In this document: positions 1 to 6,084 of the stretch, piece by piece
How the letters are laid out: the number at the start of each line of letters is the position of its first letter
Position numbering within the stretch: position 1 is the stretch's first letter
NCBI GenBank assembly: GCA_017456945.1
Contig: JAFTIK010000045.1
Location: 1 to 26,737 of the forward strand
Direction: 5' to 3'
Source: Clostridia bacterium
GTDB taxonomy: Bacteria > Bacillota_A > Clostridia > Christensenellales > Borkfalkiaceae
DNA length: 26,737 bases
Translations under genes and position numbers: made by a program
The notes under the pieces: model-generated
Databases searched by the model: none
What the model was told of the DNA's origin: nothing
What the model saw: only the letters and a program-made list of their open reading frames with translations

Positions 1-2
1 CT

Positions 3-608
3 ACTATTTGCAGATTTATAAATGCAGATAACTACGAACTAATTGCACAATTATCTACGGTAGTCGGTCAACTTAATATGTATTCATACTGTGGTAATAA
101 TCCTATTATGTGCACAGACGAGAGTGGGGAAGCGTTCTTTATAGCCTATATAGCCGCTTTAATAATGTCAATATGGGATGCAGACGTTAGAGCGGATATG
201 AATGCTATCGGTTGGAATCCATTTAATACAAATGCAGATTTAGCGGCGCAAGCAACAAAAATATCTTTTTATAAAGGGAGTGCCGTTATATCACAAAATC
301 TTATAGGCACGTGCGCTGCATTTGGAACTATATGGAAAAATTCTAACAGGCCTACTAAAGGAATAGATATACAACACGAGTATGGACATAATATTCAAGA
401 AATGATATTGGGAATATTTTATTGGCCTTGTGTTGTAATACCATCTGTAATAAATTATCACATAGGGGATTATTTAAATTATGAAGAAGAGTTACGTGAT
501 AAAATGTATTACTCAAAAATATGGGAAAGGACGGCTGATTGGTTAGGTGGTGTTAACAGAAACAATTATTATAATTTTTGGAATATTAATAACTTTATAT
601 TTTGGTAA
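3..608 (+). CDS. RHS-repeat protein, 3' end, with C-terminal HExxH metallopeptidase-like toxin domain (5' partial)
   Basis: The reading frame is open from the window edge, so the ATG at 78 is internal and the gene begins upstream. The first ~40 codons match the conserved end of the RHS repeat-associated core: a GRFINADxYE-like stretch, then QLNMYSYCGNNPI and DESG. After this boundary the sequence becomes variable, as in polymorphic toxins, where the core shell encloses and releases a C-terminal toxin. The ~155-residue tip carries HEYGH at nt 375-389, a zinc-metallopeptidase HExxH motif. Downstream is WERTAD (Glu at nt 525-527), placed like the third zinc ligand of gluzincin-type enzymes. A hydrophobic stretch lies just after the core (AFFIAYIAALIM) and another around IFYWPCVVIPSVI. 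The predicted role is a contact-dependent or secreted antibacterial toxin. The RHS core is clear; the peptidase activity is inferred from the motifs, and no substrate can be named. Confidence 0.85.
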   Translation, partial: TICRFINADNYELIAQLSTVVGQLNMYSYCGNNPIMCTDESGEAFFIAYIAALIMSIWDADVRADMNAIGWNPFNTNADLAAQATKISFYKGSAVISQNLIGTCAAFGTIWKNSNRPTKGIDIQHEYGHNIQEMILGIFYWPCVVIPSVINYHIGDYLNYEEELRDKMYYSKIWERTADWLGGVNRNNYYNFWNINNFIFW

Positions 609-620
609 AAGGTGATAAAT

Positions 621-1085
621 ATGACAAGAAAAAATATTTTTGCAATAGTACTAGCAATAATTATATATTTAGGAGCTATTGTTTTTTGGTTTGTTTCGAA
701 ATTAGTTTTAGAAAAAAAAGAATTTACAAGAAAAGAATTGGAGCAGGGTTTACAAAGAGTTGAAATAATATATATCATAGATAGTGATTTTGGGTGGGTG
801 CATGACGTCATATATACCTTTACAAAAGATGAAGAGCAAAAAATTCTAGAAGAGATAACAAAAATAGAATTTTTAAGATCTCAGCCACATTCTAGTGAAG
901 GTTATTATGCTTTAAAATTTTGTTATGATGAATTTAGTTTGATGATTGCACCAACTATTATTGTAAAACTAGATAGTAATAATTCTATATTAAAAAATAG
1001 CAGAAAAATGTATGTAGCTGGTAAAGAAGTTGTAGAATTAATAGATAAATATCTAGACGAAAAGCAAATACAAAGACCTAATTAA
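621..1085 (+). CDS. candidate immunity protein, single-pass membrane-anchored
   Basis: This 154-residue protein belongs to no family I recognise. The ATG at 621 is preferred over an in-frame GTG at 612 because AAAGGTG (608-614) sits at ribosome-binding distance from the ATG. The N-terminus is TRKN followed by about 22 hydrophobic residues (IFAIVLAIIIYLGAIVFWFVS), so it is one membrane anchor with a ~120-residue soluble domain rich in Glu, Lys and Ile. It starts 12 bp after the RHS toxin stop and shares that gene's AT-rich composition, the usual place for the cognate immunity gene of a polymorphic toxin. The anchor would suit neutralising a toxin at the membrane. The immunity role rests on position alone; a small unrelated membrane protein is the alternative. 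Confidence 0.6.
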   Translation: MTRKNIFAIVLAIIIYLGAIVFWFVSKLVLEKKEFTRKELEQGLQRVEIIYIIDSDFGWVHDVIYTFTKDEEQKILEEITKIEFLRSQPHSSEGYYALKFCYDEFSLMIAPTIIVKLDSNNSILKNSRKMYVAGKEVVELIDKYLDEKQIQRPN

Positions 1086-1184
1086 AGTTTTTAAGAGTGC
1101 ATTATGATAAAATTTTTCGGAAAATAAAAAAAAGAGAAAAAATGAGAAAAAAGATATTAAATAAAACCGTATAAGGAGAAAAAT

Positions 1185-1706
1185 ATGAAAAGGATAGCCG
1201 TGATTTTTGCTAACGGTATGGAAGAAATAGAAGCGCTTACACCCGTTGACCTTTTGCGTAGGGCTGGGGTTAAGGTAGATGCCGTTTCGGTTTGTGGGGA
1301 ATATCCCACGGGGTCGCACTCGGTAACCGTTAAAGCAGACAGAACAATAGAAGAAACCGACCTTTTAGATTACGACGGAATAGTTATACCTGGGGGAATG
1401 CCTGGCGCAACTAATATTGCTAGCAATAAAAAGGTAATATCTTGCATAGAAAAGTTTATGGCGCAAGGCAAACTTGTTTCGGCGATATGCGCGTCGCCTG
1501 CGGTAGTGCTTGCAAGTAACGGATTTTTGAAAGATAAAAAAGCCACTTGTTTCCCTGCGCCCGATTTTATTTCGGCAATGGGTGAAAGTTATACGGGGAG
1601 CGACGTAGAAGTGGACGGGAATTTGATAACTGCAAACGGGCCTAAATCGGCAATGAAGTTTGCCATGGCAATTTGCAAGGTGGTAGCGCCCGAGTTTAAT
1701 TTTTAA
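1185..1706 (+). CDS. DJ-1/PfpI family protein (YajL/ThiJ-like)
   Basis: The product is 173 residues, the full family length, with the class I glutamine amidotransferase-like fold signature. The nucleophile is Cys102 in AICASPAVVL, at the nucleophile elbow, and the conserved acid is Glu16 in GMEEIEALTPVD. The position of human DJ-1 His126 is Phe here (CFPAPDF), as I recall for bacterial YajL. Family members act in carbonyl-stress defence, with reported glyoxalase or chaperone-like activities; the exact substrate is unsettled. The ATG follows TAAGGAGAAAAAT, a strong ribosome binding site. It is the first gene of a tight operon with the GNAT gene (9 bp gap) and the phosphatase (4 bp overlap). 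Family assignment is firm; physiological role is not. Confidence 0.92.
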   Translation: MKRIAVIFANGMEEIEALTPVDLLRRAGVKVDAVSVCGEYPTGSHSVTVKADRTIEETDLLDYDGIVIPGGMPGATNIASNKKVISCIEKFMAQGKLVSAICASPAVVLASNGFLKDKKATCFPAPDFISAMGESYTGSDVEVDGNLITANGPKSAMKFAMAICKVVAPEFNF

Positions 1707-1715
1707 GGTGATAAA

Positions 1716-2183
1716 ATGCAGATAAGACTTGCTAACGACGGTGACGTAAAAAGATTACAAGATATGCTTTATACCGTGCAAAACTTGCACGCCAACGGGC
1801 GACCGGACGTGTTTATTCACGGCACGAGAAAGTATAACGACGAACAGGTTAGAAAGATTATTTCTTGCCCTAATTCGCCTATATTCGTTGGGGAAATAGG
1901 TGGGGTGGTTATGGCTTACGCCTTTTGCGAAATTAACGAGAGTAAAGGCACGCAAAATCTTAGACCGCTTAAAACCTTATATATAGACGACCTTTGCGTT
2001 GACGAGAATTATCGTGGAAAGGGTTACGGGCAGAAGATGTATGCGTTCGTAAGGGAACAAGCCAAAAAACAAGGGTGTTATCACTTAACGCTTAACGTGT
2101 GGCACTTGAACGAGTCGGCCGTAAGGTTTTATGAAAAACTCGGTATGAAACCCTTAAAAACTACTATGGAAGATAAGTTATGA
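1716..2183 (+). CDS. GNAT family N-acetyltransferase
   Basis: A single GNAT domain fills this 155-residue protein. The acetyl-CoA pyrophosphate-binding motif R/Q-x-x-G-x-G is R100-G-K-G103-Y-G105, preceded by the beta strand LYIDDLCVDENY. The later NESAVRFYEKLGM is the usual motif B with its conserved Tyr. The AAGGTG ribosome binding site lies 4 bases before the ATG. Its stop overlaps the next start in ATGA, so translation with the phosphatase is probably coupled. The acyl acceptor cannot be told from sequence; GNAT proteins of this size acetylate protein N-termini, polyamines, amino acids or antibiotics. Confidence 0.9.
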   Translation: MQIRLANDGDVKRLQDMLYTVQNLHANGRPDVFIHGTRKYNDEQVRKIISCPNSPIFVGEIGGVVMAYAFCEINESKGTQNLRPLKTLYIDDLCVDENYRGKGYGQKMYAFVREQAKKQGCYHLTLNVWHLNESAVRFYEKLGMKPLKTTMEDKL

Positions 2184-2638
2184 TAAGAATAATGTTCGTT
2201 TGCCACGGCAATATTTGCCGTTCTACGATGGCAGAGTTTTTAATGAAAGATAAGGTTAGTAAACTAGGCGAGTCGCAAGAGTTTATAATAGAGTCTGCGG
2301 GCACTAGTTCTGAAGAATACGGTAGCCCCGTGCATTACGGTACGAGAAGAATTTTAGATAGGCTAAATATAGACTGCTCTAAAAAACGCGCCACCGTGTT
2401 AAAGGCTAGCGATTACGATAAATACGACTATTTTATCGGTATGGACGAGCGCAACAGGCGGAATATGCAACGCATATTCTTCGGGGATAAGGAAAACAAG
2501 GTTTTTTGCCTTATGGATTACACTAAAAACCCCCGTGAAGTTTCCGACCCTTACTGGACGGGTAACTTTGAAGAAACCTATTCAGACGTTAAAGAAGGTA
2601 TAGACGCCTTTTATAATTTTTTAAAAAATAATTTTTAA
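2180..2638 (+). CDS. low-molecular-weight protein tyrosine phosphatase
   Basis: This 152-residue protein has the P-loop C-x5-R-S close to the N-terminus: Cys8 (nucleophile) to Arg14-Ser15 in VCHGNICRST. The general acid is Asp123 in SDPYW. Both the position of the P-loop and the DP motif near residue 120 fit the LMW-PTP family rather than arsenate reductases, which keep extra redox cysteines. It would dephosphorylate tyrosine or arginine phosphate on cytoplasmic proteins; in Bacillota, relatives act on protein-arginine phosphate (YwlE) or tyrosine phosphate, and I cannot separate these here. It is the last gene of the 1185-2638 operon. Confidence 0.93.
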   Translation: MIRIMFVCHGNICRSTMAEFLMKDKVSKLGESQEFIIESAGTSSEEYGSPVHYGTRRILDRLNIDCSKKRATVLKASDYDKYDYFIGMDERNRRNMQRIFFGDKENKVFCLMDYTKNPREVSDPYWTGNFEETYSDVKEGIDAFYNFLKNNF

Positions 2639-2645
2639 AAAGGTA

Positions 2646-2674
2646 TTGACAAAGCAAATTCAATGTGTTATATT
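2646..2674 (+). promoter_or_regulatory. sigma-A promoter for the ABC transporter
   Basis: TTGACA at 2646-2651 and TATATT at 2669-2674 are separated by exactly 17 bases. Transcription would begin near 2681, just ahead of the hairpin at 2687-2719. This isolates the exporter from the upstream phosphatase operon. Confidence 0.8.
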
Positions 2675-2686
2675 GTACGCGAAAAT

Positions 2687-2727
2687 AAGGCTTTAACCTT
2701 GAAATAAGGTTAGAGCCTTGAAATTTT
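2687..2727 (+). promoter_or_regulatory. leader hairpin with U tract, possible attenuator of the ABC transporter
   Basis: The arms AAGGCTTTAACCTT (2687-2700) and AAGGTTAGAGCCTT (2706-2719) pair over 14 positions with one G-U wobble around a GAAAT loop. GAAATTTTT follows, giving the layout of an intrinsic terminator. It lies between the promoter and the ribosome binding site (GGAGA, 2731-2735), which is where a conditional terminator would sit. No antiterminator fold or ligand pocket was identified. Confidence 0.5.
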
Positions 2728-2744
2728 TACGGAGAATTTTCTAT

Positions 2745-4622
2745 ATGAAAGGAGAATTTGAAGACAGGCGCAGAACTACCAAACAGTCGCTCGGAAAAAT
2801 TCCCGATTACGACTACCTTTTTGAAGAAAACCCAAGTAAGCCCAAACGCAAAAAAAGCGGAGTGTTAAAGGCTTTGATTAAAAGTAATAAAGGCGCGCTA
2901 ATCGGCTCGACCTTGGTTTACTTTTTGCAAGCAGCGCCCACTTGGTTGTTGCCGTTAATTACCGCTAACATTATAAATATAGTTACCGAAGCGTTAGCAA
3001 GCGCTAGCGGGGTAACCAAAGACGTCTGGATAGAACTCGCGATTAACGCGGGTATTCTGGCGTTTTTTATTTTGCAAAATATTCCGTCAACCATTTGGCG
3101 GTGGCGAATAGTAAGCCGTATGAGTAGGCGCATAAGCGCGGGCGTTAAATGTTCTGTGGTTAGAAAACTGCAAAGTTTATCTATTACATACCATAAAGAT
3201 ATGCTTACGGGTAAAATTCAAGCCAAATTCTTAAAAGACACCGAGTCTTGCGACCAACTTATGCACGTTCTTATGTTTACTCTTATACCAAATATAATAG
3301 GTATTATAGTTGCGTCAACTATATCCATTTGCAAGAACGGTTGGGTTTCGCTTTTCTTCCTTTTGGTTATTCCCGTAAACGTTATTCTTTCTATGACTTT
3401 TAGAAAGAAACTTCGCCAAGGCTTTAGGGATTACAGAATTAAGAACGAGAATATGAGCGCAAGGCTTACCAACATGCTAGAAATGATACCCGTTACCAAA
3501 TCGCACGGGCTTGAACAGTCGGAAATTCAGTCGGTAAACAAGTCTATTGAAAACCTTGCTAACTCTGGGATAGAAGTGGATAAAACCAACGCAAAATTCG
3601 GCTCTAGTTCTTGGACGATAAACACCGTGCTTTCCGCCGTTTGCTTGGTGTTCTGTTCGGCGCTTGCGCTAAATGGAATTATTAAGGTTGGGGATATAGT
3701 GCTTTATCAGTCTATGTTTACCCAGATTAGCGGTTACGTTTCCACCCTTGTAAATTGCGTTCCGCAGATAGGTAGCGGGGCAGAAGCCCTTTCTTCTATA
3801 TCAGAAATTATGAACGCTAAGGACGTGGAAATAGTTACGGGCAAATCGCACGTTAAGGATATTGAAGGTAGGGTAGATTTTAAGAATTTGAGTTACAGAT
3901 ACCCTAACTCCGAAGATATGGTCGTTAAGAACTTTAACCTTAAAGTTGAAAAGGGTGAGTGCATAGCCGTAGTCGGCTCGTCGGGTAGTGGTAAAACTAC
4001 GCTTATGAATTTGATTATCGGGTTTATGATGCCTTCTGACGGCGACCTTTTAATTGACGGCAAGTCGGTTAAAGAGTTTAACCTTTCTGAATACCGTCAT
4101 CATATATCCGTCGTTCCGCAAAACTCTATACTTTTCCCCGGAACTATTCGCGAAAATATCACTTACGGGCTTAATAAGTATTCGGAAAAACAGTTGGAAA
4201 AAGCCGTTCAAATGGCAAACCTTTCCGAACTTATAGCCGAACTGCCTAACGGGCTAGACACGCAGATAGGCGAGCACGGCGATAAACTTTCGGGCGGGCA
4301 AAAACAGAGAATTACCATTGCGAGAGCGCTTATTCGTAACCCCAAGATTTTAATTCTAGACGAAGCGACTAGCGCGCTAGATAATATATCAGAGTATCAC
4401 GTTCAAAAGGCGATTTCTGCGTCTATCGCAGGAAGAACTACTTTTATTGTTGCGCATAGGCTTTCTACTATTAGAAACGCAGATAGAATTGTCGTTATGG
4501 AAAACGGTGTTGCCGTAGAAATAGGCACTTACGATCAACTTATGGAAAAAAAGGGTAAGTTCTTTGAACTTAAAAACCTTAACGACCTAAATCAAAAGCC
4601 GGCGGAACTAGAACTAGGCTAA
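2745..4622 (+). CDS. ABC exporter, fused transmembrane and ATPase domains
   Basis: I take the ATG at 2745 (625 residues), with GGAGA upstream; a TTG at 2718 would lie inside the leader hairpin. A charged cytoplasmic N-terminus of ~45 residues precedes a six-helix exporter-type domain (about 50-345). The nucleotide-binding domain follows with all catalytic elements: Walker A GSSGSGKTT (411-419), Q-loop VVPQNS, signature LSGGQ (515-519), Walker B ILILDE with Glu540, and H-loop His571. It is a half-transporter that would work as a homodimer, of the MsbA/multidrug/lipid exporter class. The substrate is not predictable. No partner half-transporter is nearby, and it is a single-gene unit with its own promoter and leader hairpin. 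Confidence 0.93.
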   Translation: MKGEFEDRRRTTKQSLGKIPDYDYLFEENPSKPKRKKSGVLKALIKSNKGALIGSTLVYFLQAAPTWLLPLITANIINIVTEALASASGVTKDVWIELAINAGILAFFILQNIPSTIWRWRIVSRMSRRISAGVKCSVVRKLQSLSITYHKDMLTGKIQAKFLKDTESCDQLMHVLMFTLIPNIIGIIVASTISICKNGWVSLFFLLVIPVNVILSMTFRKKLRQGFRDYRIKNENMSARLTNMLEMIPVTKSHGLEQSEIQSVNKSIENLANSGIEVDKTNAKFGSSSWTINTVLSAVCLVFCSALALNGIIKVGDIVLYQSMFTQISGYVSTLVNCVPQIGSGAEALSSISEIMNAKDVEIVTGKSHVKDIEGRVDFKNLSYRYPNSEDMVVKNFNLKVEKGECIAVVGSSGSGKTTLMNLIIGFMMPSDGDLLIDGKSVKEFNLSEYRHHISVVPQNSILFPGTIRENITYGLNKYSEKQLEKAVQMANLSELIAELPNGLDTQIGEHGDKLSGGQKQRITIARALIRNPKILILDEATSALDNISEYHVQKAISASIAGRTTFIVAHRLSTIRNADRIVVMENGVAVEIGTYDQLMEKKGKFFELKNLNDLNQKPAELELG

Positions 4623-4663
4623 ATTTTAATTTGTTAAAGTTTAAAAGTTTTTCCGTTTAGGCA

Positions 4664-4692
4664 TTGACAAAATTCGACAAGCATAATATAAT
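4664..4692 (+). promoter_or_regulatory. consensus sigma-A promoter for the four-helix membrane protein
   Basis: TTGACA (4664-4669) and TATAAT (4687-4692) match both hexamers exactly with a 17-base spacer. Transcription should begin near 4699, giving a leader of about 94 nt. Confidence 0.88.
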
Positions 4693-4716
4693 AAAAGTAC
4701 TAAAATTTATTTAAGC

Positions 4717-4757
4717 AAGAGCCATGGCTCTTATGCGTGTTTGTTCCAAACTCGCAT
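4717..4757 (+). promoter_or_regulatory. two consecutive hairpins in the 5' leader
   Basis: A perfect 16-base palindrome AAGAGCCATGGCTCTT occupies 4717-4732. It is followed at once by an 11-bp stem, ATGCGTGTTTG (4733-4743) with CAAACTCGCAT (4747-4757), closed by a TTC loop and with a single T-T mismatch. Both lie between the promoter and the ribosome binding site AAGGAG (4780-4785). The palindrome could instead be an operator. No known riboswitch was recognised. Confidence 0.6.
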
Positions 4758-4792
4758 ATCTCGCTTGGTGGCTTGCAAAAAGGAGTGTAGGT

Positions 4793-5284
4793 ATGAAACT
4801 TTCTAAAAAACTTTGTTACTTGATTGCTGGCGCGCTTGCTGTTCTTGCTTTCATTATGGCTTTCGTTAGTCCTTTAAAGTCGGTTTATGGTAACACGACT
4901 TACACGGCTGAAGCAATGGATGTTTATTTTGGAACTAAAAACGCAAAGGGTGCAACAATCGTATTTATCGGCTTGATAGTTGCTTTGCTTACAGGCGCTT
5001 ATTTCATTTTATCAAATTTTATTGAAATTCCTTTTGATAAAATTATTAAGATTGTTCTTATCGTTTTGCTTGTTGTTGTAACAATCCTTTGTTTCTGTAC
5101 GGAAGCAATTTATCTCGAAGTAAATATTCCCGATGCAATTAAGGGAAATGCAGATGCTATTAAAGATTGGAAAGAAGTGGCAGGCAAAAATATGCACCTT
5201 AATATCGGCGCAATTCTTGCAGCTATATTCTCTCTTCTTTCTGCTGGTGCAGCAGCGTTTGCAACTTTCTTTGCGAAAGATTAA
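4793..5284 (+). CDS. uncharacterised four-helix membrane protein
   Basis: The start is placed at the ATG of MKLSKKLCYLIAG, because AAAAAGGAG lies just upstream. An in-frame ATG at 4724 would put 23 codons through the leader hairpins and has no clear ribosome binding site. The 163-residue product has four hydrophobic segments, at roughly residues 8-26 (YLIAGALAVLAFIMAFV), 53-75, 84-105 (IIKIVLIVLLVVVTILCFC) and 138-160. It has short polar loops and a Lys-rich cytoplasmic start. The second loop is acidic and helical (IPDAIKGNADAIKDWKEV). No family motif was recognised. It is monocistronic, with a consensus promoter and its own terminator, so it is probably well expressed. Confidence 0.85.
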   Translation: MKLSKKLCYLIAGALAVLAFIMAFVSPLKSVYGNTTYTAEAMDVYFGTKNAKGATIVFIGLIVALLTGAYFILSNFIEIPFDKIIKIVLIVLLVVVTILCFCTEAIYLEVNIPDAIKGNADAIKDWKEVAGKNMHLNIGAILAAIFSLLSAGAAAFATFFAKD

Positions 5285-5300
5285 TTAAAACGAAAAATAA

Positions 5301-5330
5301 AAAACAGTCCACAAAAAGTGGACTGTTTTT
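5301..5330. terminator. bidirectional intrinsic terminator (copy 1 of 2)
   Basis: AAAACAGTCCAC and GTGGACTGTTTTT form a perfect stem around an AAAAA loop, with U tracts in both directions. It serves the membrane protein on the plus strand and xre copy 1 on the minus strand. A near-identical copy lies at 5649-5679. Confidence 0.93.
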
Positions 5331-5342
5331 ATTTTAGTAAAG

Positions 5343-5549
5343 TTAAATATCAGATACGCCTATTAGATAATCGGCGCTTACAGAAAAGAAAAGCGCAATC
5401 TTTTTTAACGTTAAAAGGTCGGGCTCGGAACGCCCCCGTTCCCAGTCGCAAACGGTGCTGTTGGTAGTACCGAGCGCGTTTGCTAGCGCTTTTTGTGATA
5501 AGCCCTTTTCAATTCTTAATTCCTTAATTCTTTCACAAAATATATCCAT
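5343..5549 (-). CDS. XRE-family transcriptional repressor, copy 1
   Basis: This 68-residue protein is almost entirely one HTH_3/Cro-C1 domain: IKELRIEKGLSQKALANALG, then TTNSTVCDWERGRSEPD, then the closing helices LLTLKKIALFFSVSADYLIG. It has no sensor or peptidase domain, so it is probably a simple dimeric repressor. There is no ribosome binding site before the ATG. A TATAAT lies only 7 nt upstream, so the transcript is probably leaderless. The palindrome at 5559-5577 overlaps this -10, which suggests autorepression. The protein is only distantly similar to copy 2 at 5698, though the flanking terminator and forward operator are nearly identical. Confidence 0.92.
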   Translation of the reverse strand: MDIFCERIKELRIEKGLSQKALANALGTTNSTVCDWERGRSEPDLLTLKKIALFFSVSADYLIGVSDI

Positions 5550-5556
5550 ATAAATT

Positions 5557-5577
5557 ATTATAGGGAATTTCCCTATA
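5557..5577 (-). promoter_or_regulatory. xre copy 1 promoter -10 overlapped by operator O1
   Basis: On the minus strand TATAAT occupies 5562-5557, 7 nt before the start codon. The palindrome TATAGGGAATTTCCCTATA (5559-5577) covers most of it. Its core TAGGG-N5-CCCTA recurs, with the same spacing, in the forward operators at 5591-5605 and 5955-5969. The -35 is poor. Binding of an XRE dimer is inferred. Confidence 0.7.
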
Positions 5578-5615
5578 AAATAATTAACATTAGGAAAAAC
5601 CCCTAATGCAATATT
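5578..5615 (+). promoter_or_regulatory. decayed forward promoter with operator O2
   Basis: This segment aligns with 5942-5979 at 34 of 38 positions. It keeps the operator core TAGGAAAAACCCCTA (5591-5605), but the -35 is TTAACA (5584-5589) and the -10 is TGCAAT (5607-5612), so the promoter is probably dead. Downstream, an ATGGATATAAAT remnant resembles the start of the small ORF at 5996 but runs straight into the terminator. Confidence 0.7.
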
Positions 5616-5648
5616 AAAAATGGATATAAATAGGCAAAAGGGGCAATT

Positions 5649-5679
5649 AAAAACAGTCCACGAAAAGTGGACTGTTTTT
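5649..5679. terminator. bidirectional intrinsic terminator (copy 2 of 2)
   Basis: AAAAACAGTCCAC and GTGGACTGTTTTT pair perfectly around GAAAA. It differs from 5301-5330 only in the loop. It ends xre copy 2 on the minus strand and any read-through from the decayed forward unit. Confidence 0.93.
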
Positions 5680-5697
5680 AAAAAGAAACAATTTATT

Positions 5698-5913
5698 TTA
5701 TTTAATATTTAAAATATCGTCTGCAGAGCAATCTAAAACAACGCACAATTTTGCTAAAGTCGCAAGCGTAGGTTGCGCCCTACCCGAAAGATATTGAGAA
5801 ATAGTTGCCCTTGAAACGCCAACGGCTGTTGCAATTTGGCTTTTCTTTAACCCAGATTGCTCAATTTCTCTTTTTAGATTTTCAGTTATAATTTGGTCAA
5901 TATTTTTATCCAT
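5698..5913 (-). CDS. XRE-family transcriptional repressor, copy 2
   Basis: This 71-residue single-domain Cro/C1-type protein has its helix-turn-helix in LKKSQIATAVGVSRATISQY followed by LSGRAQPTLATLAKLCVVL. As in copy 1, there is no added sensor domain and no ribosome binding site. A TATACT -10 (minus, 5925-5920) lies six bases from the ATG, so translation is probably leaderless. It is transcribed away from the small ORFs at 5996-6219, and its upstream region contains the forward promoter whose spacer is operator O3. It may repress that promoter, itself, or the sites of copy 1. Confidence 0.92.
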   Translation of the reverse strand: MDKNIDQIITENLKREIEQSGLKKSQIATAVGVSRATISQYLSGRAQPTLATLAKLCVVLDCSADDILNIK

Positions 5914-5919
5914 ATAATT

Positions 5920-5940
5920 AGTATATTAGATATTGCCTAA
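5920..5940 (-). promoter_or_regulatory. xre copy 2 promoter -10 with weak inverted repeat
   Basis: TATACT lies on the minus strand at 5925-5920. TTAG-N7-CTAA (5926-5940) sits just upstream. The half-sites resemble the TAGGG operators but the spacing differs by two bases, so a fourth operator is only possible. No good -35 is present. Confidence 0.45.
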
Positions 5941-5947
5941 CAAATAA

Positions 5948-5976
5948 TTGACATTAGGGAAAACCCCTAATATAAT
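5948..5976 (+). promoter_or_regulatory. consensus forward promoter with operator O3 filling the spacer
   Basis: TTGACA (5948-5953), exactly 17 bases, and TATAAT (5971-5976) form a fully consensus promoter. The inverted repeat ATTAGGGAAAACCCCTAAT (5953-5971) fills the spacer end to end. A repressor bound here would block RNA polymerase. It drives the small ORFs from 5996. Confidence 0.88.
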
Positions 5977-5995
5977 ATTTAAAAGAGGTGTAAAT

Positions 5996-6082
5996 ATGAA
6001 AAAAATGGATATTGAAAAAACGTTGGTGGAATTTGCAAAAAAATCTAGTAGTAAAGAAGTAGAAGAAAGTAGAAAAAAATAA
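5996..6082 (+). CDS. small ORF under the XRE-controlled promoter (28 aa)
   Basis: The ATG follows AGAGGTG at good spacing and lies ~20 nt after the -10 of the consensus promoter. It encodes a 28-residue, highly charged helix-prone peptide beginning MKKMDIEKTLVEFAKK and ending EESRKK. The stop comes directly after A7 (6073-6079), read as A-AAA-AAA, a classic -1 slippery heptamer. A -1 shift there would join it in frame to the ORF at 6085-6219, giving a 74-residue product. No homologue is recognised. Promoter, ribosome binding site and codon content support translation; the function is unknown. Confidence 0.6.
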   Translation: MKKMDIEKTLVEFAKKSSSKEVEESRKK

Positions 6083-6084
6083 TA

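Larger units (their letters stand above)
5301..5979. repeat. tandem duplication of terminator - xre - operator/promoter module
   Basis: Unit A is terminator 5301-5330, xre 5343-5549 and operator/promoter 5578-5615. Unit B is terminator 5649-5679, xre 5698-5913 and operator/promoter 5942-5979. The order and orientation are the same, and the non-coding ends are almost identical (terminator stems identical, operators 34/38). The two proteins between them have diverged far more. Offsets of ~348 bp for terminators and 364 bp for operators show a direct tandem repeat. Confidence 0.8.

Noticed and set aside
1083..1184. Promoter in the gap before the DJ-1 gene
   Set aside because: The gap is very AT-rich with several -10-like words, but no -35/-10 pair at proper spacing stands out. 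One is probably present, but I cannot place it.
5301..5679. Duplicate AACAGTCCAC hairpins as transposon ends or a CRISPR-like repeat
   Set aside because: They are U-flanked terminators at the 3' ends of two xre genes. There is no transposase, no target duplication and only two copies.
5620..5700. ATGGATATAAAT... ORF of ~30 codons after the decayed promoter
   Set aside because: It reads straight through the terminator at 5649-5679 and into the xre end; at best a remnant of the small ORF seen at 5996.
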